Shown here: piece by piece, positions 1 through 10,881 of the stretch
How the letters are laid out: the number at the start of each line of letters is the position of its first letter
Position numbering within the stretch: position 1 is the first letter of the stretch
NCBI RefSeq assembly: GCF_024758705.1
Contig: NZ_CP096971.1
Coordinates: 2,881,501 to 2,945,500 of the forward strand
Direction of reading: 5' to 3'
Length of the DNA: 64,000 nt
Origin: Sphingomonas sp. SUN019
Lineage (GTDB): Bacteria > Pseudomonadota > Alphaproteobacteria > Sphingomonadales > Sphingomonadaceae
The notes under the pieces: generated by a model
What the model was told of the DNA's origin: nothing
Database searches by the model: none
What the model saw: the letters and a program-made list of their open reading frames with translations, nothing else
Made by a program: the position numbers and the translations under genes

Positions 1-201
1 GCGGATATGGTCGAGCACGCGTTCGACGCCGGCGTCCGGCCCCGCGATCGTGCCGTTGATCCCCTCGGGCGCCAGCAGGATCGTGCCGCGCACGCCCGCG
101 TCTTCGCACAGCGCTAACAACGGATCGCGCAACGCGGCGCAGTCGGGGAACGGTGCGAAGCGGTACAGCGCGGCGACGCGGATCGTCCGCGATGCGGTCA
201 C
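1..201 (-). CDS. trhO: tRNA uridine(34) hydroxylase TrhO, N-terminal part (runs off the window)
   Basis: Only the first 67 codons are present; the gene continues past base 1. The translation begins with a rhodanese-family YceA/TrhO N-terminus: VAALYRFAPF near residue 9, then ILLAPEGINGTIAG near residue 41, which is the signature of this family. TrhO proteins hydroxylate uridine 34 in tRNA anticodons on the way to 5-carboxymethoxyuridine and act in the cytoplasm. The start is a GTG at 199-201 and shares the tetranucleotide GTGA with the stop codon of the upstream S9 peptidase gene, so the two are probably translationally coupled. The catalytic cysteine of the rhodanese domain lies outside the window and cannot be checked. 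Confidence 0.85.
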   Translation of the reverse strand, partial: MTASRTIRVAALYRFAPFPDCAALRDPLLALCEDAGVRGTILLAPEGINGTIAGPDAGVERVLDHIR

Positions 202-2126
202 GCGGGGTTATGCTTGGTCAGGAACGCCTCCATCGCCTCCAGGAACGACTGACGGTCCTCGGCGCGGCTGAAATGATGATCGGCGAGCGGCTGTTCAAGG
301 TATTCGACCGGCTTGCCCGCCTTGCGCAGCTTCTGCACCAAGGCGCGCGACTGCCGCACCGGCACCACGCGATCCTTGGCACCATGCACGACCAGCAGCG
401 GGATCGTGAACTGTTCGGGATAGTTGACCGGCGACACCGCGGCGAGATCGGGCGCCTGCTTGCGCATCCAGTCCTTGCGCGCGCCCGCGCCCAGGAAGCG
501 CCCGTCATAGCGCATCATCGCGTTGAGATCGGACACGCCGGCATAAGCGATCGCACAGCGAAACAGCGGGCCGTCGCGCTGCGCCGCGCGCTCCGCGGCG
601 TAACCGCCGTAGGATGCGCCGACCATGCATACGCGCTTCGGATCGGCGATGCCCTGCGCCGCCAGCGAAGTGACCGCATCGTTCAGGTCGTCCTGCATCG
701 CCAGGCCCCATTGCCCTTCACCCTTGGCGGTGAACGGCGTGCCATAGCCCGACGACCCGCGATAATTGGGCTGGACCACCGCATAGCCTCGGTCGGCCAG
801 GAACTGCGTCCACCAATCCCATTCCTCGGTATCGCGCGCGAACGGGCCGCCATGCGGCAGGACGATCAGCGGCAATCCGGTCTTGCGCCCCTTGGGCAGG
901 GTGAGGACCGCTGCGATCTCCAGCCCGTCGCGCGCCTTGTACCGGATCGTGCGGACCGGATGCAGCCGGCGGCTGCGGAAGGTTTCGTTGGTGAAGGCGA
1001 GCGAATCGAGCACGCCCGCCTTGCGATCGAACAACAGCAGCAGCCCCGGCGCTTCGGCGCTGCCCGCGCGGACGATCGCGCGCTGATGATCGCGGCTGAG
1101 CGAGACGACCCGCACCGTCGCGCCCTTCACCAGCTTTCCCGCTTCCGCCTCCAGCGCAGCGACGTCGGGGTCGGTCCAGCGGATCGCGGGCGCCTCCTCG
1201 TTCACCCGCACGCCGAGCAGGCGATAACCGGTATGGTCGGTTTCCAGCCCGCCGATGTCGTATCTCTTGCTGGCGAACAATTGCTTGCCGCGTTCCAGCG
1301 TCGTCAGGTCGAAATCGTACAACGCGCTGAGCCCGGCATCGTCGTCGGCGATCATCAGCGCCTTGTCGCCACCCGGCAGGAACAGGGCGGGCGCCATCAC
1401 GGCGTCGTCGCGCGTTTTCGCACGATCGATCACGCGGAACGATTTGTCCGTCGCCGGACGGTAGAGGACGCGGGTCGCGCGGCCATCGGCGCTGTGCCCG
1501 ATGCCCATGCGCACGATGCCGTCGCCGTCGGCGTACCATTGCCGTACGCCCTCATGCGCATCCAGCACGCGCCGCCGCTTGCCCGTGGAGACGTCGAATT
1601 CGTCGATCCGCGGCCAATATCCGGGGTCGCTCAGATAGATCGACGTCTGATACGACAGCAATATCCGCGGGCTGCCGTCATGCGCGGTCCAGATCACGTC
1701 GTCGGCATCCTGCCCCGCCTGCGTGGCCGCGAACTTCACGATTTTCGTGTCTTTCGCATTCACGCCGAACGCGCGCGTTATGTACCAATCGTCGCCCTGC
1801 ACATCGGTGGTCTGTCCGATGCCGATCACCAGCCAGTCGTCGTTGACCCAGCGCCACCAGTTGAGGTCGTTGTCGCCCAGCGCGACCATGCGTTTGGGGC
1901 TGCCGTCGACTGGCAGGATCGCGAAATATTGTGTTCCTCTGATCGCGATCTTGGCCGCGATCTGAGTCCCGTCGGGCGACAGCGTGGGGTTCTCGACCAG
2001 CGGCAGTTGCGCGAAGTCGGCCACCGTATGCCGCGCGGGCGGTGCGGGGGTCTCCGCATCGACCCTGATGACCGCGCCGATCGCCAATCCCCCAAGCGCG
2101 AGCAGCGTCAGGCCCCGTCGAATCAT
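198..2126 (-). CDS. S9 family prolyl-oligopeptidase-type serine peptidase, secreted
   Basis: The 642-residue product has a hydrophobic signal sequence from the chosen ATG (MIRRGLTLLALGG), a WD40/beta-propeller-like N-terminal half with a typical LSPDG motif, and a C-terminal alpha/beta hydrolase domain. The nucleophile is in GASYGGY (Ser about 505), the acid in HGAKDRVVP (Asp about 585) and the histidine in ADHHF (about 617-618), so the triad is complete. Family members cleave short peptides (dipeptidyl or acylaminoacyl peptidases), usually in the periplasm. An ATG 15 codons upstream (2169-2171) is open, but the 2126 start has a G-rich Shine-Dalgarno and places the signal peptide at the N-terminus. 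Substrate specificity cannot be read from sequence. It is followed directly by trhO. Confidence 0.9.
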   Translation of the reverse strand: MIRRGLTLLALGGLAIGAVIRVDAETPAPPARHTVADFAQLPLVENPTLSPDGTQIAAKIAIRGTQYFAILPVDGSPKRMVALGDNDLNWWRWVNDDWLVIGIGQTTDVQGDDWYITRAFGVNAKDTKIVKFAATQAGQDADDVIWTAHDGSPRILLSYQTSIYLSDPGYWPRIDEFDVSTGKRRRVLDAHEGVRQWYADGDGIVRMGIGHSADGRATRVLYRPATDKSFRVIDRAKTRDDAVMAPALFLPGGDKALMIADDDAGLSALYDFDLTTLERGKQLFASKRYDIGGLETDHTGYRLLGVRVNEEAPAIRWTDPDVAALEAEAGKLVKGATVRVVSLSRDHQRAIVRAGSAEAPGLLLLFDRKAGVLDSLAFTNETFRSRRLHPVRTIRYKARDGLEIAAVLTLPKGRKTGLPLIVLPHGGPFARDTEEWDWWTQFLADRGYAVVQPNYRGSSGYGTPFTAKGEGQWGLAMQDDLNDAVTSLAAQGIADPKRVCMVGASYGGYAAERAAQRDGPLFRCAIAYAGVSDLNAMMRYDGRFLGAGARKDWMRKQAPDLAAVSPVNYPEQFTIPLLVVHGAKDRVVPVRQSRALVQKLRKAGKPVEYLEQPLADHHFSRAEDRQSFLEAMEAFLTKHNPA

Positions 2127-2241
2127 CTTGTCCCCCCCGCGCAGGCGCGCCCCGACACCTTGCTGACGCAACGCAGGGCAGGCCGCAAGGGGCTAAGCGA
2201 TTGTCCTTAGTGGACGAACCGGCAGAGCGCGGCGACGCGGA

Positions 2242-2991
2242 TCATCTCATTGCGGCTTTCACGCCTTCCTCGAACGACGCGAGTGCGGCGCGGTAGGGGA
2301 AGGGGCCGTGGCTGATCCGCGCCACGCCGACCTCGGCGAAGGCCGCGCGTGATGGCGCGCCGGGGGAGGCCATGACGTTGACGGGCAGGGGCGACGCTTC
2401 GCAAACGCGCCTGAGCAAGGCCAGATCGGCGAGGCCGGGGACGAAGAAGCCGCTGGCACCCGCATCGGCATAGGCGCGGGCGCGGTCCAGCGCGGCGTCG
2501 ACTTTGGCCTTGTCATGCGTTTCGGGCGCGGCCTGCAGGAAGATGTCGGTGCGCGCATTGATGAAGAAGGCCGGGCCGACAGCGGCGCGCGCCGCAGAGA
2601 TGCGCGCGGCCTGCGCGTCGACGGGGTGGATTCCCTTGCCGCCTATCACCTGATCCTCGACATTGCAGCCGATCGCGCCGGTCGCGGCCAGCTTTGCAAC
2701 GTTGGCGGCGAACGCGGCGGGATCGACCGCATAGCCGCCCTCGAAATCGATCGTCACCGGCAGCGTCACCGCGCCCACGATCCGCGCCGCGCTGGCGAGC
2801 GCGAGGTCGATCGGAAGCGCCTCGGCATCGCTCAGCCCGTGCGCGGCGGCGACCGACCAGCTGCCGGTCGCGATCGCTTTTGCGCCCGCGCGTTCCGCCG
2901 CCTGCGCGCTGCCCGCGTCCCAGACGTTGAACAGGACGATCGGGTCGCCCGCGATATGGAGTGCGGCGAAGGTGTCGAACTTGGCTGACAT
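2242..2991 (-). CDS. Isocitrate lyase/PEP mutase family protein
   Basis: A 249-aa soluble TIM-barrel protein. Family landmarks are VLFNVWDAGSA near residue 19, a TIDFEGGY segment (metal and PEP-enolate site) near residue 80, NVEDQVIGGK near 110 and NARTDIF near 145. Members include carboxyvinyl-carboxyphosphonate phosphorylmutase, methylisocitrate lyase and oxaloacetate decarboxylases; all make or break a C-C or P-C bond next to a carboxylate with Mg2+. This short subgroup has no settled substrate. The lyase-type KKCGH loop is not visible, so I would not call it isocitrate or methylisocitrate lyase. A GGGAG ribosome site sits 8 bases before the ATG. It appears monocistronic. Confidence 0.85.
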   Translation of the reverse strand: MSAKFDTFAALHIAGDPIVLFNVWDAGSAQAAERAGAKAIATGSWSVAAAHGLSDAEALPIDLALASAARIVGAVTLPVTIDFEGGYAVDPAAFAANVAKLAATGAIGCNVEDQVIGGKGIHPVDAQAARISAARAAVGPAFFINARTDIFLQAAPETHDKAKVDAALDRARAYADAGASGFFVPGLADLALLRRVCEASPLPVNVMASPGAPSRAAFAEVGVARISHGPFPYRAALASFEEGVKAAMR

Positions 2992-3056
2992 GTTTTGTCT
3001 CCCTCGCCGCGCCGGTTGCCCGAGCGCGGCCGTACCGGGCTATCCGATTCTTGCGA

Positions 3057-3857
3057 TCAATGGACGAAGCGCGCCACCACGTCGCGGTAGCTGCGGCTGA
3101 CCTTCACGCTCGCGCCCGAATCCAGCACCAGGAAACATTCGCCGTTGGTGTGCGGCTTCACCTGTTTCACCAGGTCGAGGTTGACGATCGTCGAGCGGTG
3201 GACGCGCTGGAAGCGGCGAGGGTCGAGGCGCTTTTCGAGATCCTTCATCGTCTCGCGCAGGATCAGCGTGTTGTCGCCGGTGTAGATGCACATGTAGTCG
3301 CCCGCTGCGTCGATGCGTTCGATCGTGTCCACGTCGACGCGGAAGATCTGCCCGCGATCCTTGATGTTGATGAGCTTTTCGAAACGGCTGGCGTTCACCT
3401 GATCGCCGCCATCGACCATTTCCGCCGCAGCCTCGGGCGCGTGCTCGGCCAGCACTTCCTTCAGCTTCTCGACCTCCTCGACGCCGCGCTTTTCGGACAA
3501 GCGTTGGCGGACGCGGTCGAGCGTGTCGGCGAGGCGCGATTCCTCGACCGGCTTCATCAGGTAATCCACCGCCTGCGCCTCGAACGCGCGAAGCGCGTGG
3601 TCGCTGTAGGCGGTGACGAACACGAACAGCGGCGGTTCCACCTCCATCAACCCCTGCACGACCGAAAAGCCGTCGAAGCCGGGCATCTGGATGTCGAGGA
3701 AGACGAGGTCGGGCTTGTGCGTCTTGATCGCGCTGATCGCCTCGCGCCCGTTCTGGCATTTGGCGATGATCTCGACGTCGTCATGCGCCTCCAGACGCAG
3801 TTCGAGCCCCTGGATCGCGAGCGGCTCGTCGTCGACGAGGATGGTGCGAATGGTCAT
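3057..3857 (-). CDS. LytTR-family response regulator
   Basis: 266 aa. Residues 1-120 form a receiver domain: acidic pair D9/D10, phosphoacceptor Asp55 in LVFLDIQMPG, the conserved Thr in FVTAYS and Lys102 in YLMKP. A charged linker precedes a C-terminal LytTR DNA-binding domain (about 165-266) with the typical FQRVHRSTIVNL stretch. LytTR regulators bind direct repeats upstream of targets and respond to LytS/YehU-type kinases. The gene starts 18 bases after the stop of such a kinase, so the pair is an operon and presumably a cognate two-component system. The signal and regulon are unknown; a large TonB receptor gene lies just upstream on the same strand, but a terminator separates it. Confidence 0.93.
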   Translation of the reverse strand: MTIRTILVDDEPLAIQGLELRLEAHDDVEIIAKCQNGREAISAIKTHKPDLVFLDIQMPGFDGFSVVQGLMEVEPPLFVFVTAYSDHALRAFEAQAVDYLMKPVEESRLADTLDRVRQRLSEKRGVEEVEKLKEVLAEHAPEAAAEMVDGGDQVNASRFEKLINIKDRGQIFRVDVDTIERIDAAGDYMCIYTGDNTLILRETMKDLEKRLDPRRFQRVHRSTIVNLDLVKQVKPHTNGECFLVLDSGASVKVSRSYRDVVARFVH

Positions 3858-3875
3858 CTAGTCTCTTTCACTCTT

Positions 3876-5021
3876 TCATTCGAGCTGGAACGGGAATTCG
3901 ATCTCGACCCCGAACCCGCCAAGCGGCATCGCGCGAACCGTGAAACGATGATCCGTTCCGTAGGCCTGCGCCAGCCGTTCCCTGATATTGGCAATGCCGA
4001 CACCGGTTGAAAGGGATGGACGGTTCGTCGTTCCCTGCAATCCCGGTCCGGTGTCGGATACGCCGATCTGCACCCGTTCCCCGGCGAGCCGCGCGGTGAC
4101 GCAGATTTCGGCGCCGTCTTCCTTCGGCGTCACGGCGTATTTGATCGCGTTTTCGACCAGCGGCTGCAGCAGGAGCGATGGCAGGCGCGCCTTTTCCACT
4201 GCGGAATCGATCTCGAATTTCGGGCGCAACCGGTCCTCGAAACGCATCTTTTCTATTTCGAGGTACAGCTTCAGGGTTTCCACCTCCTGCGCGATCGTAA
4301 CGTGCGCGGTCGGTTCGTTCGCAAGCGTATAGCGCAGGAACGAGGCAAGGCGGCTGAGCATCGCGTTCGCGCGTTCGGTCTGTTTCAGCAGCACGAGCGT
4401 CGAAATGGAATTGAGCGTGTTGAACAGGAAATGTGGGTTCAGCTGATAGCGCAGCATCGCGAGTTGCGCGGATGACGCCTGCGTTTCCAGATGCTCCATC
4501 TGGTCGATCTGTTCCTCGACAATCAGATAGAAATTGATCCCGAAATAGAGCGCCGACCATCCGGCGAGCACGGTGAAATTGAGGAATACGGTGCCGAGCA
4601 AAAGCGTCAAATTCACCCCCGGCGCAGCGTCGCGCATGAAGCTGAACGAAAAGGCGTCGAGCACCGAATAGAGGAACGTCGCCGCCGCGAGCGTGAAGAT
4701 CGACAGCAACGCGCCGGTGATCCGCGGAAAACCGCGATACAGGCCGTAGAGCGTCGAGAGCAGCAGCGTGATGCAATAGCCGACGATCGATTCGATGATG
4801 ACCGGCACGATCAGTTGCAGGCTGAAGCCGTTCGACAGCGTCGAGACCGAGCGCAGGATCAGATACCCCGACCAGCCCGCCGCCTGCAGCATCCAGAACG
4901 CGCGCGCCTTGTCCTCGAAGAACGGCCGCGCGAACATCGTCCGCGTACGGATTGCCGCGGCGACGGCGGTATCCGCGGACGCAGACGTGGGAGTGGCCGG
5001 GTTTGGAAGCGTGGTCGCCAT
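3876..5021 (-). CDS. LytS/YehU-type membrane sensor histidine kinase
   Basis: 381 aa. After a Thr/Ala-rich N-terminus there are about four hydrophobic segments between residues 45 and 170, a coiled stretch, then the His_kinase (PF06580-type) region with phosphoacceptor His197 in QLNPHFLFNTLNS. The ATP-binding part has the N box in PLVENAIKYAV and a G box around DTGPGLQG. There is no periplasmic sensor domain of any size, so the signal is probably sensed in or near the membrane. It sits immediately upstream of the LytTR regulator and would phosphorylate it. The ribosome site is weak; the ATG was chosen because the hydrophobic region and start context fit. Confidence 0.92.
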   Translation of the reverse strand: MATTLPNPATPTSASADTAVAAAIRTRTMFARPFFEDKARAFWMLQAAGWSGYLILRSVSTLSNGFSLQLIVPVIIESIVGYCITLLLSTLYGLYRGFPRITGALLSIFTLAAATFLYSVLDAFSFSFMRDAAPGVNLTLLLGTVFLNFTVLAGWSALYFGINFYLIVEEQIDQMEHLETQASSAQLAMLRYQLNPHFLFNTLNSISTLVLLKQTERANAMLSRLASFLRYTLANEPTAHVTIAQEVETLKLYLEIEKMRFEDRLRPKFEIDSAVEKARLPSLLLQPLVENAIKYAVTPKEDGAEICVTARLAGERVQIGVSDTGPGLQGTTNRPSLSTGVGIANIRERLAQAYGTDHRFTVRAMPLGGFGVEIEFPFQLE

Positions 5022-5065
5022 AGGCCCGCGCCTCTACACCGGGTGCGACGCTGGCGCAAAAAGAA

Positions 5066-5096
5066 GGGGCCGCCGTCCGGTATGGACGGCGGCCCC
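5066..5096 (-). terminator. Rho-independent terminator of the TonB receptor gene
   Basis: A perfect 13-bp stem (arms 5066-5078 and 5084-5096, loop GGTAT) lies 23 bases beyond the stop of the receptor gene. Read on the minus strand it is followed by a T-rich run (CTTCTTTTTG). It insulates the two-component genes from receptor transcription. Confidence 0.85.
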
Positions 5097-5119
5097 GAGT
5101 GCTTTCGTGCAGGCTGCGC

Positions 5120-8100
5120 TTAGAAGGTGAAGCGCGCGCCGACGCGGATCGCATAAAGCGACTGACGCGAATAGATCGTGTCGGTCGGCGTCGAGTTAGG
5201 CGCGAGATAGCGATACTGCGCGCACGCCTGCGACGAATTGGTGATCGCGGTCGCCGCGGTGCCGGTCGCGACGGGCGCGGCAAGGCACTGAACACGCACG
5301 GCGGGGATTGTGTACGGGAACTGATATTCCCGGATCTGACCCCAGTTCTTGTTGATGAAGTTCGTGAAGTTCTCGATATCCGCGAACAGCTCGACCCGCG
5401 ACTTGCCGACGAAGGTCGGGATTTCCTGCGCCAGATGCAGGTCGAAGCGGGTGAACCACTTCGAATTGAACGCGTTGCGCGGTGCGATCTTGCCGCGATA
5501 CTTGGCCAGGCCGGTCGAGCTGATCAGGTTCTCGAACGCGGTCTGGGTGGCGGTGCTGTCATACGACACCAGCGGATCGGTGCCGCTGGTCGGCACGTAC
5601 AGCAGGTACCGCGACGACGACTGGACCGTGCCGAACACCGGGCTGCGGTTGTTCGACGCGTCCTGCATCGTGTAGCTGTACGGACGGCCGATACGGGTTT
5701 CGCCGAACAGCGCGAACGTCGTCTTATAGTCGCCGAACAGCGCCGGGTTGATCGTCAGATTGTACTTCAGATTGTGGCGGACCTGATCGTTCGAGATGCC
5801 GTACGCCGCGCCGTTGGGATCGAGGAACGCGCCGTTGCCATAGTTGGAGGTGGCGGTCGACGAGGTCGCGGGAGCCTGATCCTTGATATCCTGGTACGTG
5901 TAGCTGACGCCTGCTTCCAGACCCCAGTCGAACGTCTTGCTGACGCGCGCGACGCCGATCAGGCTGCGGCCCTTGTTGGTGTTGGTCAGGATGATGTCGA
6001 AATTGTTGTCGGCAAACGTCGTGACCGGGCTGTAACGCGTGCGACCATCCGGCGTGAGCAGGCCGTTCGGGCGAACGCGCGCATCGGTGAAGAACACCTG
6101 ATTGCGAACCTTCGACCAGAAGAAATCGGCCCCGAAGTTCCAGCCGGTGCCGAACGCGCTGTCGCCGAACGACGGCGACCAGTCGGCCGACAACGTGCCG
6201 CGCCACTGCGACGGCAGCTCGAAATCCTTGTCCAGCGCGTTGGTCGGCGCAGGCGATGCCGCCGACGTCGTCACGCTGGCGAGATAGCTGTTAATCGTGC
6301 CCGGGATCGTGGTGCCGTTGACGTTGACCAGACCGGCCGTGCCGACCGCCGCCGGGTTGGTGGCGCCGGGGGCGGAATAGCTGCCGTCGTTGTTCTGGCG
6401 GATGTCGATCGAATTCGACAGGAAGCCCGTGTTGGAGAAGCTGTTCGACACGTACACGTCGGGCGACCCGCCCGAGAAGATGCCGATGCCGCCGCGCAGG
6501 CTGATGTCGCTGACCGGCTTGAAATCGAAGCCGACGCGCGGCTGGATCACGTAACGGCCGCTGATGTACGACGTGTTCGGGAAGCCGACGCGCTGCGTGA
6601 AGCTCTGATTGAACGCCGGACGGCTGTTGCCGCCGTACATATCGAACCGGACGCCGTAGTTCAGCGTGAAGATGTCGCTGACCGTCCAGTTATCCTGAAT
6701 GCCGAAGGCGTAGGACTGATAGCGGAACGCCGCGGCGGCGTTCGCCGGATCGAGCGACGGCACCGCATTCTGGTACCGCAGGCGCTGCGCATTGCCCGCC
6801 CGGAAATCGGCGATCGAATCGAAGTAATAATCGCCTGCGGTGCGCTGCAGGAACAGGTTGAAGATCTTCGTGTCCTGAACGTCGGCGAACACGCGCAGGT
6901 CGTGGCCGTCGCGGGTCAGGCGAGCCTGGACGAGACCGCCAAAGGTGCGGCTGGTCAGTTCGTTCGACTGGCGTGACACATCAGGGCCGAAGCTGACCTG
7001 ACCGAAGCCCGGCTGGCAGGCGGTCGACGCGCCTGCGCCGGCGCTGCCCGGCGCGGTGCGATCCGAGGTCGGCGCGGTGCAGACCTGGAACTGCGCGAAA
7101 CCGCGACCCAGGATCGGATCCTGACCGCGCTTGTAATCCTTGTAGAAGCCGCGGACTTCGGTCGAGAATTCGTCCGACCAGTCGGAGTTCAACTGGAACA
7201 CGCCGGTGTGCAACCGGTTCGACGACACGTAGCCGTTCGATTCCAGGCCAAGACCCGGCGTGCCGGTGACGAAGCTGTTCTGGTTAAACTGGATCGAATC
7301 CTTGGTGTACAGATACGTCAGCGACGCGCGCTGCGTATCCGACAGGTTCGCGTCGAGGCGCGCGACGACGCGGTCGTCGCTGTCCTTCGAATTGTTGAGC
7401 ACGCCGCCGGTTTCATAGCCGTAGCGCGACTGCGCGATCGACTGGATGTCGGTGACCTGCGCGTCGGTGATGTTAGGGATGATCGTACCGGCGTTGTTGC
7501 CCGGCGTGCCCTCCGGAATCGGCGTGCCCGCGCGGATGCGCTCGCCCGCGACCATGAAGAACAATTTGTCCTTGATGATCGGGCCGGACAGTTCGGCGCC
7601 GTAATTCTCGACCTTGAAATCGGGGAGCGTGATGCGTCCGGTGGTGACGCCGGGGCCAGCCTTGGTTTTCTTGCCGGTCAGGCCGTCGTCCGAATAAGCG
7701 TAGAAGCCGGTGCCGTGGAATTCGTTGGTGCCCGATTTCAGGATGGCGTTGATCGCGCCGCCCTGGAAATTGCCTTCGCGCACGTCATACGGCGCGACCT
7801 TCGTCTGGAACTGGCCGATCGCATCGAGCGGCACGGGCGAGCGGCGGGTCGGCAGGCCGTCGGGGTTGAGGCCGAAATTGTCGGTGACCGGCACGCCGTC
7901 GACCGAGAAACGGTTGAAGCGTGCGTTCTGGCCCGCGAAGCTGACCGCGCGACCGCCGCCGGGCGTGTCGTCGAGGCGGGCCATCGGATCGCGGCGCATC
8001 AGATCGCGCACGTCGCGGTTGATCGTCGCAACATTGGCGATTTGCGCCGCGTTCAGGACCGTCGCCGGACCCTGGCTGACGGTGCGCGCGTTCGCGAGGC

Positions 8101-8482
8101 GCGACGCGGTGACGACGATGTCGCCGCCGGCGGCCACTTCCGCGCCCTCGCCCGGCTGCAGGTCGATTGGCAGGTCATACGCCTGGGCGATCACGGTATA
8201 GATGTCGGTTACGGTGGTCTGCGGATACCCTTCGGCCGCGACGATCACCGAGAACGGGCCGCCGATGCGCAGGCCGGATGCGTTGAACGCGCCGGTCGCG
8301 TCGGTCGTGACAATGCTGGTCGTGTTCGACGGCACGTTGACGATCGTGACCTTGGCGCCGGCGATCGGCGCGCCGCCGGCGGTGACCGTACCGCGGATCA
8401 CCGAGGTCGTTTCCTGGGCCATCGCCGCGACCGGAGCGACGAGCGCGACGACGGCCGCACCCAAAAGCAGGTTATTACGCAT
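5120..8482 (-). CDS. Oar-like TonB-dependent receptor with carboxypeptidase-regulatory domain
   Basis: 1120 aa. A signal peptide (cleavage after AAMAQ, about residue 23) is followed by a carboxypeptidase-regulatory-like beta-sandwich (about 28-95, starting SVIRGTVTAGG), a plug domain (about 125-245, containing DVRDLMRRDP) and a long beta-barrel ending in aromatic F (GARFTF), as outer-membrane barrels do. Such Oar/SusC-like receptors import large ligands such as oligosaccharides, peptides or chelates with energy from TonB-ExbBD. No substrate-specific genes adjoin it. The barrel carries several Asn/Ser/Thr-rich loops. Its own terminator at 5066-5096 and about 167 bases of upstream space suggest a monocistronic unit. 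Confidence 0.93.
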   Translation of the reverse strand: MRNNLLLGAAVVALVAPVAAMAQETTSVIRGTVTAGGAPIAGAKVTIVNVPSNTTSIVTTDATGAFNASGLRIGGPFSVIVAAEGYPQTTVTDIYTVIAQAYDLPIDLQPGEGAEVAAGGDIVVTASRLANARTVSQGPATVLNAAQIANVATINRDVRDLMRRDPMARLDDTPGGGRAVSFAGQNARFNRFSVDGVPVTDNFGLNPDGLPTRRSPVPLDAIGQFQTKVAPYDVREGNFQGGAINAILKSGTNEFHGTGFYAYSDDGLTGKKTKAGPGVTTGRITLPDFKVENYGAELSGPIIKDKLFFMVAGERIRAGTPIPEGTPGNNAGTIIPNITDAQVTDIQSIAQSRYGYETGGVLNNSKDSDDRVVARLDANLSDTQRASLTYLYTKDSIQFNQNSFVTGTPGLGLESNGYVSSNRLHTGVFQLNSDWSDEFSTEVRGFYKDYKRGQDPILGRGFAQFQVCTAPTSDRTAPGSAGAGASTACQPGFGQVSFGPDVSRQSNELTSRTFGGLVQARLTRDGHDLRVFADVQDTKIFNLFLQRTAGDYYFDSIADFRAGNAQRLRYQNAVPSLDPANAAAAFRYQSYAFGIQDNWTVSDIFTLNYGVRFDMYGGNSRPAFNQSFTQRVGFPNTSYISGRYVIQPRVGFDFKPVSDISLRGGIGIFSGGSPDVYVSNSFSNTGFLSNSIDIRQNNDGSYSAPGATNPAAVGTAGLVNVNGTTIPGTINSYLASVTTSAASPAPTNALDKDFELPSQWRGTLSADWSPSFGDSAFGTGWNFGADFFWSKVRNQVFFTDARVRPNGLLTPDGRTRYSPVTTFADNNFDIILTNTNKGRSLIGVARVSKTFDWGLEAGVSYTYQDIKDQAPATSSTATSNYGNGAFLDPNGAAYGISNDQVRHNLKYNLTINPALFGDYKTTFALFGETRIGRPYSYTMQDASNNRSPVFGTVQSSSRYLLYVPTSGTDPLVSYDSTATQTAFENLISSTGLAKYRGKIAPRNAFNSKWFTRFDLHLAQEIPTFVGKSRVELFADIENFTNFINKNWGQIREYQFPYTIPAVRVQCLAAPVATGTAATAITNSSQACAQYRYLAPNSTPTDTIYSRQSLYAIRVGARFTF

Positions 8483-8649
8483 CTATATTCCCCTTGAGAG
8501 CCCTGGCTCTGGTCGCGGCTCGTTTCTGTGCCGATGGCGCGCCCGTGCACCGGCATTATGTCGGTTGCGTTACACGGGCGAGTCGATTCCGGCGGGGGTG
8601 CGACTCCTTGGCCGGGCGTTGCAAAAAGGCGACAGGTTGCGCGGGCCGG

Positions 8650-10794
<2,145 letters not shown>

Positions 10795-10833
10795 TTAGGC
10801 GAGGCGCGAAACGCCGCCAAGCACGGAAACGAA

Positions 10834-10859
10834 AAAGGCCGGGGTCGCCCCCGGCCTTT
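10834..10859 (-). terminator. Rho-independent terminator downstream of the amino-acid permease
   Basis: An 11-bp G/C-rich stem with loop TCGC (arms 10834-10844 and 10849-10859). On the minus strand it is followed by TTTTT, so it terminates the permease transcript. It lies between the permease stop and the ligA start. Confidence 0.85.
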
Positions 10860-10881
10860 CGTTGCTCGAACCATCGTCAGG

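Noticed and set aside
153..2210. 685-codon plus-strand open frame across the S9 peptidase gene
   Set aside because: It is antisense to a gene with a complete catalytic triad, has no domain and an Arg/His-rich translation typical of GC-rich shadow frames.
5099..6976. 625-codon plus-strand open frame across the TonB receptor
   Set aside because: Antisense to a well-supported receptor; composition is Arg/Ala/Asp-rich with no motif.
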